IMG/VR virus record: IMGVR_UViG_3300009146_000025
Coordinates: 1 to 37,130 of that record
Strand: one strand, 5' to 3'
Length of the DNA stretch: 37,130 bases
From: a virus
A program made the translations under genes and the position numbers. Numbering within the stretch: the stretch's first letter is position 1; every line of letters begins with the position of its first letter. The notes beneath the pieces are model-generated. The model was not told the origin of the DNA, made no database searches, and saw only the letters and a list, made by a program, of their open reading frames with translations. Below, piece by piece: positions 1 to 7,754 of this stretch.

Positions 1-2227
1 CGAGTTCCAGGTTCCCCCCGATGCGCCGCCAGTCCCCCGACAGCGCGCCGCCGTGCGCGAGCGCGAGACGCTGCTCGGCTGAGACGCCGGGCCTCACACG
101 CCCGGCGACCCAGATGCCCGACGCGTCCTCCCCGGCGGCGACGTCGCACACCGCCAGCCCCGTGTCGTCGTAGTGGGCGGCGGCGGGCCGGTGCCCGAGT
201 TGCGCGGCGGCGTGGCCGGTGCCCAACGTGATCTGCCCCACCGGGACCGGGCCGTCGTCGGTGTCGACGGAGCCGGTGGCGAAGTAGGCGTAGCCGGTGT
301 GGCTGTAGGGCGGGGTGATGCAGGTGCCGTCGAAGCCGATGTGGCAGGTGCCCCACGTCGCCAGGTGCCCGTACACGCGTCCGTCCTCGGTGACGGTGAG
401 CGGGGTGGGCTCGGTGAGCCCCGGGTCGGCGAAGTCCTGGGGCGCGTAGACGGGCAGCAGCGCCGCGACCAGCGACCACGGCACCGCCGACGCGACGAGG
501 TCCGCGATCTCCCCGTCCCCGTCCCCGGGCTCCTCCTGCCCCTCCACGAAGGTGCCGTTGGCGATGTACGCCTCCTGGAAGGCGGGGATGGAGCAGGCGG
601 CGGCGCTGCTGATACGTCCGTCGGTCACCCACATCTCCGGCTCCGTCATCAGCGGCAGGTCCCAGAGCGCGTCCTCATCGAGCACCTCGCCCGTGTCCGG
701 GTGCACGTACTCCACGGTGGTGTCGTCCAAGTCCACCGACACGCCCCGGAGCACCTTCTGCTCCACCTCCCGGCTGGCCTGCTCGGCGGCGGGGGTGAGG
801 TTGCCGTCCGAGTCGGTCGCCCACACGCCCGAGTAACGGATCTTCGTGACCGGCCCCGAGTCGTCGCGCCAGATGGAGTCGATGCGGCCCGCGCGGATGG
901 AGCCGTCGTGCCCGGGCGCGTCCGCCACCTGCACCCGCAGCGGCAGCGGCAGGTCGCGCTGCCGCAGGGAGCCCTCTCGGAACCCGCGACCGTCGCCGGT
1001 CTGCACGCCCTCGGGGGCGAGGACGCCGTAGAACGGGGGACCGTCGGCGGGCATCTCCCCGGCCTCGGGGCCGACCATGATGAGCGGCGGGGGCTGGGCG
1101 GCGCGGGCGTGCTCGTGGTGGGAGGCGGGGGCCGGGGGCAGCGGCGGGGGCTGGGACTCGCCCTCCGGGGTCGTCTCCTCCTGCGACTCGCAGCCCACGA
1201 GGTAGTCGGGGTCGCCGGGCTCGCGTCCCTCGCAGTCGGGGCCGCAGCCTTCGCCGTAGCCGTCGTCGTCGGGCTCGCGGCCCTGGCAGTCGGTGGGCAC
1301 GTCGTCTCCTCCTCCACCCGGGGTGTCGTCGTCGTCGGCCAGCGTGACGGGCTCGGTGGTCATGGTGCTCTCCTTCGGGGCGGCAGCGCCAGACAGCGCG
1401 GTCGGGTAGGCGGGGTCGCCGGGCATGTGGAACAGGAGGGTGCAGCGGCAGTTGATGACCTCCTCGGGAGGCCCCGCCGGGTCGCCGGGCGCGTCCAGCG
1501 CATACCCGCCGACGTCGAAGGGTACGGAGGACAACTGCTGCTGCCCGTCCGCCTCCGCGTGCGTCTCGCGGGTCCGGGAGTCGGCTGTCGCCAGCCACTC
1601 CTTGACGACCTCCCCGCCGGGGATGCCGAACGCCTCAGCCATCTCCGTCGTCCCCGACAGGTGGCCCGCGTTGTAGGCACCGATGGTCTCGGTGCGGGCG
1701 ATGGTCAGAGCACGAGCCGCCCACTGGTCGGGGCCCAGCACCTTGTCGATGCGGGCGGCTATGGCGGGGATGGCCTCGCCCAACTGCCGCCCCGCCTCCA
1801 CCTCGGCGCGGACGCGGTCGAACACCTCGTCGGCGACACCCACCAGCCGGTTCCGCACCGTCGCCAGGTGCTCGGTCGTCGCGGCGTCCGGGGACAGCGC
1901 GGCCCGGTCGAGGACGTCGCGGAAGTCGTCGGGTGCGGCGGCGGTGACGGTGGGCGCGATCTCCGCGACCTGCTCCTCCCACGCGTCCGAGAACACGCCC
2001 CCGACGGCGGGGAGCAGCACGTCGTCCACCGCCGCCTGCCAGTCCGGGTCGTTGGCGTCCATGCGCGCCTGGTCGAGCGTCCCCGTGATGGGGTCGTAGA
2101 CGCCCGCTAGCCCGGTCAGCAGGACGGCGAGGGAGTCGGTGGCGGCACGCTGCACGGCACGCTCCCCAGCCACGACACGCGCTTCTCTCGCCAGCCGGGT
2201 CGGCAGCCACGGGTCGACCTCAGGCAT
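1..2227 (-). CDS. MuF-like minor head protein fused to capsid maturation protease (3' end beyond window)
   Basis: Open frame of 742 codons that leaves the window on the left without a stop, so it is partial. Residues about 1-270 look like a MuF/SPP1 gp7-type head morphogenesis domain: an ARTETIGAYNAGH segment, then WLATADSRTRETHAEADGQ, VPFDVGGYALDAPGDPAGPP and EEVINCRCT. After a linker rich in Asp, Gly and Pro, the second half resembles the actinophage capsid maturation protease, with GRVYGHLATWGTCHIGFDG, ITPPYSHTGYAYF and VGQITLGTGHA. The first domain would sit at the portal inside the head; the second would cut capsid or scaffold during maturation. The ATG overlaps the portal stop by 8 bases and has a GAGGAG ribosome site. 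An internal in-frame ATG at 1363 has its own AAGGAGAG site. Family assignment is from remembered motifs. Confidence 0.85.
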   Translation of the reverse strand, partial: MPEVDPWLPTRLAREARVVAGERAVQRAATDSLAVLLTGLAGVYDPITGTLDQARMDANDPDWQAAVDDVLLPAVGGVFSDAWEEQVAEIAPTVTAAAPDDFRDVLDRAALSPDAATTEHLATVRNRLVGVADEVFDRVRAEVEAGRQLGEAIPAIAARIDKVLGPDQWAARALTIARTETIGAYNAGHLSGTTEMAEAFGIPGGEVVKEWLATADSRTRETHAEADGQQQLSSVPFDVGGYALDAPGDPAGPPEEVINCRCTLLFHMPGDPAYPTALSGAAAPKESTMTTEPVTLADDDDTPGGGGDDVPTDCQGREPDDDGYGEGCGPDCEGREPGDPDYLVGCESQEETTPEGESQPPPLPPAPASHHEHARAAQPPPLIMVGPEAGEMPADGPPFYGVLAPEGVQTGDGRGFREGSLRQRDLPLPLRVQVADAPGHDGSIRAGRIDSIWRDDSGPVTKIRYSGVWATDSDGNLTPAAEQASREVEQKVLRGVSVDLDDTTVEYVHPDTGEVLDEDALWDLPLMTEPEMWVTDGRISSAAACSIPAFQEAYIANGTFVEGQEEPGDGDGEIADLVASAVPWSLVAALLPVYAPQDFADPGLTEPTPLTVTEDGRVYGHLATWGTCHIGFDGTCITPPYSHTGYAYFATGSVDTDDGPVPVGQITLGTGHAAAQLGHRPAAAHYDDTGLAVCDVAAGEDASGIWVAGRVRPGVSAEQRLALAHGGALSGDWRRIGGNLEL

Positions 2228-4001
2228 GGCTGCTCCTCGCCGTCAGGCAGCGCGCGAGCAGCCGGGGCGTGTGGTCGGCTCCCTCGGTGAGCAGGGCGCG
2301 GGTGTAGCGGTCCAACTCGGACACGAACCAGCCCTCCTCGACGTCGAGCACAGCAGCGACACGCGGGGCATGGTCCCAGGCGTCGAGGAGCGCCAGGTCG
2401 CACGCCTCGGCGGTGATGGGGCGACGGCGCTGCCCCCTCCGGTTGAGGCGGTTGTTGGCGCGCTCCAACGCACGCAGCACGAGCACCTCCCCGCAGGCCA
2501 GGAGGGCAGCGGCCTGCGGGATGGCGCGCTCCGTGGGCTCCGGCTCGGCGGGGGTGGCGGGCTCGGTGCCAGGAGACGTGGTGGGGACGACCTCGGAGGC
2601 TTGGGGTTGCAGGGACACGCCCAGGGCAGCCATCGCGGCGGCGGTCATGTCGCCCGTGGTGACGCCCATCGCCATCTTGCGGAGCAGCACGTTCTTGATG
2701 TCGGACTCGTCGGGAGCGTCCTCGGGGTCGAAGCCTGTCTCGCGGCGCAGCGCCTCACCGCTCAACTCGATGCGGTCGTACAGTTCGATGGCCTGGGTGG
2801 AGTGGTCGGGACGCAGCCGCAGGTCCTCGGTGGAGGCGACGACGTGCAGGCGGTCGACGTCGCCCGCGTACGTCGGGTCCGCCTTCAACGCGGGCCGGAG
2901 GTACTGCTCGGTCAGGGCGGCGCAGATGAGTTCGCACAGCGGCTCGATGTGCACCTTCAACGCGGCCTCCTCGATCTGCCACGCCGACCAGTGGTTGGAG
3001 TCCGACTGCCCCAACACCACCTCCGGCGGCAGGTCGAGTCCCAGCGCGAGCCGCCGGATGGCCTCGGTGCGCAGTTCCTGGGCGTGCGCGTCGAGCGGGG
3101 TGGAGAAGGTGATGTGCTTGGCGTCCCCGAGCAGCGCCCCCGGGGCGCGGATGACGATGGGCACCACGGCGGCGGCGTTGCCCCGGTCCTCGATGGGCAT
3201 GAGCATCGCCTCGGTGAGGGCGACGAGGAACGGGTCCGAGTTCGGGTCGAGCACCTCCGTCGGGTCCTCGACGTCGGGCACCGGCCCGAGTGCTGTGGTA
3301 GGTGGCGCGGAGAAGGTCATCTCGGAGGGGACGAGGAAGATGCCCGCTCCAGCCAGCCGCGAGTCGACGGACGCGCCGACGTGCTTGGTGAGCGCTTCGA
3401 TCTCCCGCAGCACAGGCAGCACGGCCCGCACCGACGAGTCCGCGAGCACCCACTGGCGGGGGTGGTGCCGCCAGATGCGGATGATGAGCGCCTCCTCGGC
3501 GAGCGGGCGGCGACCGTCGCCCCGGTCGATCTTCCACACCCCCGCCTGCTCGGAGACCTCCTCGGTCGACGCCACCAGCCACGTGTCGTTGGTGGTCGCC
3601 TGCCCGTCCTCGTCCTCCAGCCCCGGCTCCCCGATGAGGTAGCACTCGCCGGGCACCGACAGGTGGGTGCCGAGCGTCGCCATCATCTGCGACTGCCCCG
3701 CCTCGCCCCCGTACAGCGCCTCCAGCGCGTCCACGGGAGCGCCCTCCTCCAACTGCTCCTCAGCGCCGTCGGGGAGGTCCTGCTTGATGTGCAGGGTGAC
3801 GCGAGACAGGGCGTTGGCGACCCAGTTGACCCCGTAGCGGAGTTCCCCGATGGTGTCGTAGTAGTACCAGGCGAGGGGCTGCCACTCCTGGGCGACGTTC
3901 TTCGGCTTGATGCCGGTGCGCTGCGAGAGCGTCGCCGCCGAGGCGATGATGGAGTTGGGCTGCACCCTGGCAGGGGCGGTGACGCGCTTGGGACGTGGCA
4001 C
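2220..4001 (-). CDS. Portal protein
   Basis: 593 residues, the usual size for actinophage portals. The N-terminal part has the characteristic YYYDTIGELRYGVNWVANA stretch, followed by LSVPGECYLIGEP and, mid-protein, LGLDLPPEVVLGQSDSNHW, features I recognise from siphovirus portals. It would form the dodecameric ring at the head vertex through which DNA enters and leaves and to which the tail attaches. Start is GTG at 4001 with AGGAG six bases upstream. The gene overlaps the MuF/protease gene by 8 bases, so the two are translationally coupled. A TGCTAGC direct repeat lies about 75 bases upstream. Confidence 0.88.
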   Translation of the reverse strand: MPRPKRVTAPARVQPNSIIASAATLSQRTGIKPKNVAQEWQPLAWYYYDTIGELRYGVNWVANALSRVTLHIKQDLPDGAEEQLEEGAPVDALEALYGGEAGQSQMMATLGTHLSVPGECYLIGEPGLEDEDGQATTNDTWLVASTEEVSEQAGVWKIDRGDGRRPLAEEALIIRIWRHHPRQWVLADSSVRAVLPVLREIEALTKHVGASVDSRLAGAGIFLVPSEMTFSAPPTTALGPVPDVEDPTEVLDPNSDPFLVALTEAMLMPIEDRGNAAAVVPIVIRAPGALLGDAKHITFSTPLDAHAQELRTEAIRRLALGLDLPPEVVLGQSDSNHWSAWQIEEAALKVHIEPLCELICAALTEQYLRPALKADPTYAGDVDRLHVVASTEDLRLRPDHSTQAIELYDRIELSGEALRRETGFDPEDAPDESDIKNVLLRKMAMGVTTGDMTAAAMAALGVSLQPQASEVVPTTSPGTEPATPAEPEPTERAIPQAAALLACGEVLVLRALERANNRLNRRGQRRRPITAEACDLALLDAWDHAPRVAAVLDVEEGWFVSELDRYTRALLTEGADHTPRLLARCLTARSSHA

Positions 4002-4075
4002 GAGTGCTCCTGGCCGGGTGGGGTGGAGGGTCCACGGGCAGGGTAGGCCCGCGCCGCCTCGGACGGACAGGCACG

Positions 4076-4092
4076 TGCTAGCAGGTGCTACT
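4076..4092. promoter_or_regulatory. TGCTAGC direct repeat, candidate operator (left copy)
   Basis: Reads TGCTAGC-AGG-TGCTACT on the plus strand, a direct repeat with a 10-bp period. A nearly identical site is at 17454-17470. Both overlap the stop codon of a small membrane protein gene and lie upstream of the next gene (portal here). Tandem sites on one face of the helix fit a ribbon-helix-helix repressor; function is inferred. Confidence 0.45.
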
Positions 4093-4417
4093 CCGGGGGC
4101 TCGTCACGGACGACGATCATGGACGCCGCGTACGACCCCGCCAGCCAGCCCCAGAACACCCACCACGCCCAGCCGTCCCAGCCGTCGAGGTCGGAGAGCA
4201 GCGCCCACGCGAGCGCGGCGGCGGCGACGTAGGGGGCGGCGCAGAAGGGGCAGGTGACGAGCACGCTCCACGACCCGTGCCGGGTCCAGTTGGCGAACGC
4301 CACCCGGAACCACTCGGCGGGTGGCCACGAGTCGGAGGTGATGAGGCGGGTGAGGCGAGCGACGCCCACCACGCCGATGAGCGCGGCGGCGGCGATGACG
4401 AGCGGGTCGGTGGTCAC
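4088..4417 (-). CDS. Small membrane protein with CPFC motif (DUF1360-like)
   Basis: 109 residues with two or three hydrophobic stretches: residues about 6-25 (VIAAAALIGVVGVARLTRLI), 57-76 after CPFCAAPY, and 83-103 rich in Trp. The VLVTCPFCAAPY segment is typical of the small DUF1360-like membrane proteins found near head genes of actinophages; their role is unknown to me. Start is GTG; there is no visible Shine-Dalgarno. A hairpin lies just upstream. It is separated from the portal by a TGCTAGC repeat that overlaps its stop. Confidence 0.7.
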   Translation of the reverse strand: MTTDPLVIAAAALIGVVGVARLTRLITSDSWPPAEWFRVAFANWTRHGSWSVLVTCPFCAAPYVAAAALAWALLSDLDGWDGWAWWVFWGWLAGSYAASMIVVRDEPPE

Positions 4418-4433
4418 GGGGGCAGAGTAGCGA

Positions 4434-4472
4434 CACCCCCGGCCCTCGTCGTGAGCACGAAGACCGGGGGTG
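4434..4472 (-). terminator. Hairpin upstream of the DUF1360-like gene
   Basis: CACCCCCGG pairs with CCGGGGGTG (9 bp), with an inner TCGT/ACGA helix. It lies between the stop of the 26-residue gene and the GTG at 4417, so it can end the upstream small-gene transcript. No U-tract, as is common in GC-rich actinobacteria. Confidence 0.55.
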
Positions 4473-4494
4473 CGGATGGGGCCTGGGGAGCGAG

Positions 4495-4510
4495 CGACCC
4501 GCCAAGGACG
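4495..4510. repeat. 16-bp repeat, copy 1
   Basis: CGACCCGCCAAGGACG, identical to 24777-24792. In both places it lies on the plus strand next to a GC hairpin and upstream (in minus-strand sense) of a gene without a good ribosome site. It resembles the GACCCGCC leader element but in the opposite orientation. Role unknown. Confidence 0.6.
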
Positions 4511-4528
4511 CTTCTACCCGGCCCCGGC

Positions 4529-4609
4529 TCAGGTGGGGCGGACGGCTGCCCAGAGCAGCGCGCCGCCCGTGGCTCCGACCATCACGGCGTACAGCACGAG
4601 CGTCCTCAC
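4529..4609 (-). CDS. 26-residue membrane peptide
   Basis: GTG start overlapping the upstream stop as GTGA, then a single hydrophobic helix (about residues 4-22, LVLYAVMVGATGGALLWAAV) and a TGA. The coupled overlap and membrane-like composition are the evidence that it is translated. It ends the five-gene run that starts with the GACCCGCC leader at 5114. Function not recognised; too short for family assignment. Confidence 0.5.
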   Translation of the reverse strand: MRTLVLYAVMVGATGGALLWAAVRPT

Positions 4610-4731
4610 CGCGCACACCCGCAGGTGGGCGGCTCCGCGTGGCACTCCGGGAAGTCGCCGCACGACGACGACCACGTGAACACCGTGACCTCGTTGCCGC
4701 TGCTCGTCGTCTCCACGTAGTAGCCGCTCAT
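4606..4731 (-). CDS. Small Cys-rich protein (41 aa)
   Basis: 41 residues, ATG overlapping the upstream stop as ATGA. The N-terminal half is strand-like (YYVETTSSGNEVTVFTW); the C-terminal half carries four cysteines (CGDFPEC, then CGC), which could bind a metal or form a small ribbon. Unknown function; belongs to the accessory island between portal and terminase. Confidence 0.6.
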   Translation of the reverse strand: MSGYYVETTSSGNEVTVFTWSSSCGDFPECHAEPPTCGCAR

Positions 4732-4934
4732 GGCCGCAGCGCCATCACGTCGCCGACGGTCGAGCCCACGGCAGCAGCCAGGGCGACGTCCTCGGTGGCG
4801 AGGTAGGACAGGGCGGCGACGATCTGCGGGGTCGCCGCGACGGGCACGGTGATCTCGGTGCCGGTGCTGTCGTCCATGAACACGAGCAGCGCGTCCACAC
4901 GCTGGACGACGAAGCGGTCGGTGATGCGGCTCAT
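4728..4934 (-). CDS. Hypothetical protein (68 aa)
   Basis: 68 residues starting MSRITDRFVVQRVD, with a beta-rich first half (LLVFMDDSTGTEITVPV) and an Ala-rich helical second half. ATGA overlaps with both neighbours place it in the middle of a translationally coupled run. No recognised domain. Confidence 0.65.
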   Translation of the reverse strand: MSRITDRFVVQRVDALLVFMDDSTGTEITVPVAATPQIVAALSYLATEDVALAAAVGSTVGDVMALRP

Positions 4935-5095
4935 CGCTCGTCCTCGTAGTCGCGGTCGGTGCCCAGGGACTCGGTGGCGAGCACGCGGCCATCGACGGTG
5001 ACCTCGGCCCACCAGTCGCCCGCCCGTTCCACCCAGGTCTTGACCCGGACGTCGTGACGGTCGTTGGCGGCGGTGACGTAGTGAAGGTTCTGCAT
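4931..5095 (-). CDS. Hypothetical protein (54 aa), first gene of a small-gene run
   Basis: 54 residues starting MQNLHYVTAANDRHD, then VKTWVERAGDWWAEV and a C-terminal acidic tail. I chose the ATG at 5095 because it follows AGAGGAACCACC and the conserved leader element GACCCGCC (5114-5121). No promoter is visible directly upstream; a terminator hairpin is. Function unknown. Confidence 0.68.
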   Translation of the reverse strand: MQNLHYVTAANDRHDVRVKTWVERAGDWWAEVTVDGRVLATESLGTDRDYEDER

Positions 5096-5177
5096 GGTGG
5101 TTCCTCTCATGGTGGCGGGTCGGGGGGCTGTGGGAGTGTGGGAGGACGCCCATCCCTGCGGTGGACGTCCCCCCGGT

Positions 5178-5216
5178 GAGAGCGTCCCGGTCCCCCCCGG
5201 GCTCCGGGACGCTCTC
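5178..5216 (-). terminator. Strong hairpin after the 111-aa gene
   Basis: GAGAGCGTCCCGG pairs perfectly with CCGGGACGCTCTC (13 bp, 13-base loop), starting five bases past the stop at 5221. Acts as a terminator on the minus strand by position; it lacks a U-tract. Confidence 0.75.
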
Positions 5217-5220
5217 AGTC

Positions 5221-5556
5221 TCAGGCGGCGACGATGCCGTCGGCGTAGAGGTAGCCTCCCGCCCAGCCCGCAGCGTAGGTGGCGGCGGCGGCGAGCGCAG
5301 CCGATACCGACGAGTAGCGGATGCCCGCAGCGGGGCCGGTCCACCCGGCGGCCTTGTAGACGTTGCCCTCCGCGTCCACGAACGCGTGGACGGAGCGCTG
5401 GTTGCCGGTGTGCAGGACGACGCGCCCGAACTTGTTGCCGGGCTTGTCGGCGGTGAAGTGGTAGACGCCCGCGTGGTCGATGTGCGGGAAGGCGGCGTTC
5501 AGGCCCTCGGCGTACTCGGCGGCGTGGGCGGCGATGTTGGCGCGGTTGGCGTTCAT
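5221..5556 (-). CDS. Hypothetical phage protein (111 aa)
   Basis: 111 residues with an Ala-rich N-terminus, a central beta-rich segment (GNKFGRVVLHTGNQRSVHAF, then VDAEGNVYKAAGWTGPAAG) and a hydrophobic C-terminus. The QRSVHAFVDxxxGxVYKxAGW pattern is one I recognise from small uncharacterised actinophage proteins, often in several copies per genome. It is a single-gene unit: promoter at 5602-5630, leader element 5574-5581, AAGGAG site, terminator at 5178-5216. Confidence 0.72.
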   Translation of the reverse strand: MNANRANIAAHAAEYAEGLNAAFPHIDHAGVYHFTADKPGNKFGRVVLHTGNQRSVHAFVDAEGNVYKAAGWTGPAAGIRYSSVSAALAAAATYAAGWAGGYLYADGIVAA

Positions 5557-5601
5557 GGTGTGGCTCCTTGGTTGGCGGGTCTGTGTTGCTCTGTGTCTAC
5601 G

Positions 5602-5630
5602 ACTATACACGTGCTCCGGGGGGCGCACAA
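5602..5630 (-). promoter_or_regulatory. Promoter of the 111-aa gene
   Basis: TATAGT (5602-5607) and TTGTGC (5625-5630) with a 17-base spacer, followed by the shared GTCGTAGACA start region. A CRP-type box lies upstream and the -35 element is in the loop of the 5618-5643 hairpin. Confidence 0.8.
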
Positions 5631-5643
5631 CTTCACGCCCCCC
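5618..5643 (-). terminator. Hairpin with the -35 element in its loop
   Basis: GGGGGGCG and CGCCCCCC (8 bp) flank a 10-base loop that contains the -35 of the next promoter. It is the last of three hairpins following the 79-aa gene. Confidence 0.6.
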
Positions 5644-5650
5644 GCTGCTC

Positions 5651-5666
5651 TGTGACCTGGGACACG
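5651..5666. promoter_or_regulatory. CRP-type box 1
   Basis: TGTGACCTGGGACACG fits the actinobacterial CRP pattern GTG-N6-GNCAC. Its centre is 51.5 bp upstream of the -10 edge of the promoter at 5602, that is near -62. Confidence 0.6.
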
Positions 5667-5670
5667 CGGG

Positions 5671-5692
5671 ACCTGTCGAACCTTCGACAGGT
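5671..5692. terminator. Inverted repeat after the 79-aa gene
   Basis: ACCTGTCGAA and TTCGACAGGT are 10-bp arms separated by two bases. Could be part of a tandem terminator or an operator; the arms resemble but do not match the spacing of an actinobacterial LexA box. Confidence 0.45.
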
Positions 5693-5701
5693 CCGAGAGC
5701 A

Positions 5702-5737
5702 CCGCTGCCCCGGGCGGGGGGCGCACCGAGGCAGCGG
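5702..5737 (-). terminator. Terminator of the 79-aa gene
   Basis: CCGCTGCC pairs with GGCAGCGG (8 bp) around a GC-rich inner segment, seven bases past the stop at 5745. Confidence 0.6.
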
Positions 5738-5744
5738 CGGCTCC

Positions 5745-5984
5745 TCAGGGCGTGGTGACCGTCCACTCCTCCAGCAGCGTGTAGCCCTTGGACGTGTCGT
5801 GCGGGTCGACGTACTCGCGGCGCTGCACGACCTCGCCCGGGCACTGGTAGCCGAAGTCGTAGCCCCGGCTCCACGCGTCCCGAGCCTGCTCCTTGGCGCG
5901 CTCTGCTGCCTCTCGTGCCTCGGCCTCGTTGTCGAAGGTCAGCCAGCCGACCTTGCAGCCGGACCGTTGGTTGATGAGTGCCAT
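5745..5984 (-). CDS. Hypothetical protein (79 aa)
   Basis: 79 residues: a short strand region (GWLTFDNEAEA), a charged helix (EAAERAKEQARDAW) and an aromatic C-terminal half with one Cys. Start ATG has AAGGAGAAC and the leader element at 5999-6006 upstream; a TATACT box with no clear -35 is at 6050-6055. No recognised family. Confidence 0.7.
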   Translation of the reverse strand: MALINQRSGCKVGWLTFDNEAEAREAAERAKEQARDAWSRGYDFGYQCPGEVVQRREYVDPHDTSKGYTLLEEWTVTTP

Positions 5985-6049
5985 GCGGTTCTCCTTGTGG
6001 CGGGTCGTGGAGCGCCCCTGCTGGGCACCCCTCCAATGCAAGTATACAC

Positions 6050-6055
6050 GACGGG
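6050..6055 (-). promoter_or_regulatory. Probable -10 element of the 79-aa gene
   Basis: GTGTATACTTGC, the same GTGTATA(G/C)T core as the other promoters here but without a TTG-type -35; it sits between the stop of the 338-aa gene and the leader element of the next gene. Confidence 0.5.
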
Positions 6056-6060
6056 TCAAG

Positions 6061-7077
6061 TTACCTCATCAGCGCCGACACGTGGTTGCGGAGGATGAGC
6101 GGCTTGTCCGGGTCTCCGACGATGGTCGGGTGGATCCAGATGCGGCGGCGGTCCCAGGTGCCATCGTCGCGCTTGTAGGGCTGCCGACGCCAGTGCCCCC
6201 GACGGAGGAAGCGGTGCGAGTAGGTGCGCCCGGAGCCCTCGTGGTAGTCCCCCTCCACCCGGCGGAAGTCGATGACGGTGACGGCGGTCTGCCGGAGCCG
6301 GTGCGGTCGCTTGGCGTGCTGTCGTCGCACGTTGGCGGGGAGCCCGTGCCTCGTCACCTCGGCCAGCGGTTGTTGCATGATCCGCAACGCGGAGACGAGC
6401 CAGGCGGCGATGGGGTCGACCGCGAGGCGGGGTTGCAACTGCTCGGGCGACCAGCCCAGCGGGAACGACATGGAGAGCCCCTGGGGCGTGTCGTGGTAGC
6501 GGATCTGCTGGGACACCTCGGGCGGCAGCACGGTGCCCATCTGGATGGTGGTGGGCAGCGGCTTGTCGAGTCGCAGGAGCCCGACGTGCCACGGGGACAG
6601 GTCGGGGATGAGGTCCCAGCCTCCCTTGTCCACGAGGTGCGGCGGGTCGTGCTTCTTGTGCCCCCACCACGCGACGGTGACGTCGGAGCCGGAGCGCGCC
6701 CAGGTGATGCCGTTGACGTGCAGCGCGGTGCCGCGCACGTCGATGATGGCGAGCCCCTTCCCGGGCAGCCACATCCAGCCGTGGTCGGTGGGGAAGTCCT
6801 CCTCGTGCACGGCCTCGTCCTCGGGCCACGACTCGGCGGCGGCGGTGACGAGCGCGTGCATCTGCGGGGCGACGTAGTAGGACTCCGCGAGGGTGAGGGC
6901 GGTGTGGGCGTGCTCGGTGAGCGCACGCCCGTCGCCCTCCCAGGAGGCGTGGGCGTTGAGGCCGACGGCGGACTGCACGAGCGACGTCGTGAACGTCTCC
7001 GCGAACCGCGCCCACGACGGGTGCCGCAGCGAGTCGAGCGCGGCCTGGCGCATCCAGAACGCGTCCACGGCGCTCAC
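6061..7077 (-). CDS. Hypothetical protein (338 aa)
   Basis: The start is GTG at 7077, overlapping the upstream stop as GTGA; longer readings run through the upstream gene. 338 residues, soluble, rich in Trp and His, with WMWLPGKGLAIIDVRG, WGHKKHDPPHLVDKG and a basic C-terminal third (RRQHAKRPHRLRQTAV, then YSHRFLRRGHWRRQPY and WIHPTIVGDPDKPL). The basic end suggests nucleic-acid contact, but I recognise no domain. It is the largest gene of the accessory island and is coupled to two small genes upstream. Confidence 0.72.
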   Translation of the reverse strand: MSAVDAFWMRQAALDSLRHPSWARFAETFTTSLVQSAVGLNAHASWEGDGRALTEHAHTALTLAESYYVAPQMHALVTAAAESWPEDEAVHEEDFPTDHGWMWLPGKGLAIIDVRGTALHVNGITWARSGSDVTVAWWGHKKHDPPHLVDKGGWDLIPDLSPWHVGLLRLDKPLPTTIQMGTVLPPEVSQQIRYHDTPQGLSMSFPLGWSPEQLQPRLAVDPIAAWLVSALRIMQQPLAEVTRHGLPANVRRQHAKRPHRLRQTAVTVIDFRRVEGDYHEGSGRTYSHRFLRRGHWRRQPYKRDDGTWDRRRIWIHPTIVGDPDKPLILRNHVSALMR

Positions 7078-7292
7078 GACTCCACCACCCCTTCCGCGCG
7101 GAGGTGCGCGCCGTAGGAGTAGTCGGCGCGGTTCCCGTTGCCGGACATGCGCTTGCCGCACTGGCAGGTGATGCGGCGGCGCATCCCGAACCCGTAGGCG
7201 TCCTTGGTCCACGACTCCCACAGCACGATGCTGTGGCCCTTGTCGCGCTTGCGGGGCCGCGACTTGCGGGAGCGGTAGTTGGGGAGGCTCAT
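7074..7292 (-). CDS. Small basic CxC protein (72 aa)
   Basis: 72 residues, very basic N-terminus (NYRSRKSRPRKRDKGHS) then ITCQCGKRMSGNG, a possible half zinc site. ATGA and GTGA overlaps tie it to its neighbours. Possibly a nucleic-acid binding accessory protein; function unknown. Confidence 0.68.
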   Translation of the reverse strand: MSLPNYRSRKSRPRKRDKGHSIVLWESWTKDAYGFGMRRRITCQCGKRMSGNGNRADYSYGAHLRAEGVVES

Positions 7293-7558
7293 CGGTCCTT
7301 CACCACCGTGAGCGGGGCCACCTCGGCGAAGGCGGCGGCGAGGCCGTGCTTGCGCATGTACCGGTGGGCGGAGATGAAGTCCCCGGCCCACTCGGACTCG
7401 CGGGAGAGCCCGAAGTCGTGGGCGAGGGTGACGACGGCGCGGACCTCCGCGATGGTCGCCTCGATCCACTGCACGGCAGCGGCCTCGGGGTCCATCCCCT
7501 CCACCTCGGCGAGGTGGACGAGGGCGCGGGCCTCGTTGTCGGTGTGGGTGAGAAGCAT
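7289..7558 (-). CDS. Hypothetical protein (89 aa)
   Basis: 89 residues, largely helical and acidic (EARALVHLAEVEGMDPEA, WIEATIAEVRAVVTLAHDF). ATG follows GAAAGGAACCACC and the leader element at 7576-7583. No own promoter seen, so it is probably read from the promoter at 7755. Unknown function. Confidence 0.7.
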   Translation of the reverse strand: MLLTHTDNEARALVHLAEVEGMDPEAAAVQWIEATIAEVRAVVTLAHDFGLSRESEWAGDFISAHRYMRKHGLAAAFAEVAPLTVVKDR

Positions 7559-7597
7559 GGTGGTTCCTTTCGGTTGGCGGGTCGTGGTGGTTGGGGG

Positions 7598-7708
7598 TTA
7601 GAGGAGCGGCGCGCCGCAGCAGTCGGAGTAGCCGTAGCCGTCGTCCTCACAGTTCTCGTGGCACTCGTCGCAGCCCATCGGGGCGGTGTCGGCGGGGTTC
7701 TGGCTCAT
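7598..7708 (-). CDS. 36-residue Cys-rich peptide
   Basis: 36 residues with four to five cysteines (CDECHENCEDD, then SDCCGAPLL), a likely metal site. ATG preceded by GAGGAGCCCGCC, the leader element at 7727-7734 and a complete promoter at 7755-7783. The full control region argues that this very short gene is real. Confidence 0.7.
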   Translation of the reverse strand: MSQNPADTAPMGCDECHENCEDDGYGYSDCCGAPLL

Positions 7709-7754
7709 GGCGGGCTCCTCGTGGTTGGCGGGTCGTTGTGTGCTGCTGTCTACG

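Noticed and set aside
173-2110. 645-codon plus-strand open frame opposite the head protein gene
   Set aside because: Arg/Gly/Val-rich shadow of the minus-strand MuF/protease frame, which has clear family motifs; no ribosome site.
2139-4046. 635-codon plus-strand open frame opposite the portal gene
   Set aside because: Low-complexity mirror of the portal frame, typical of very GC-rich DNA.
5671-5692. LexA (SOS) box
   Set aside because: The arms contain TCGAA/TTCGA but the two-base gap does not fit the actinobacterial spacing of four bases between CGAAC and GTTCG.
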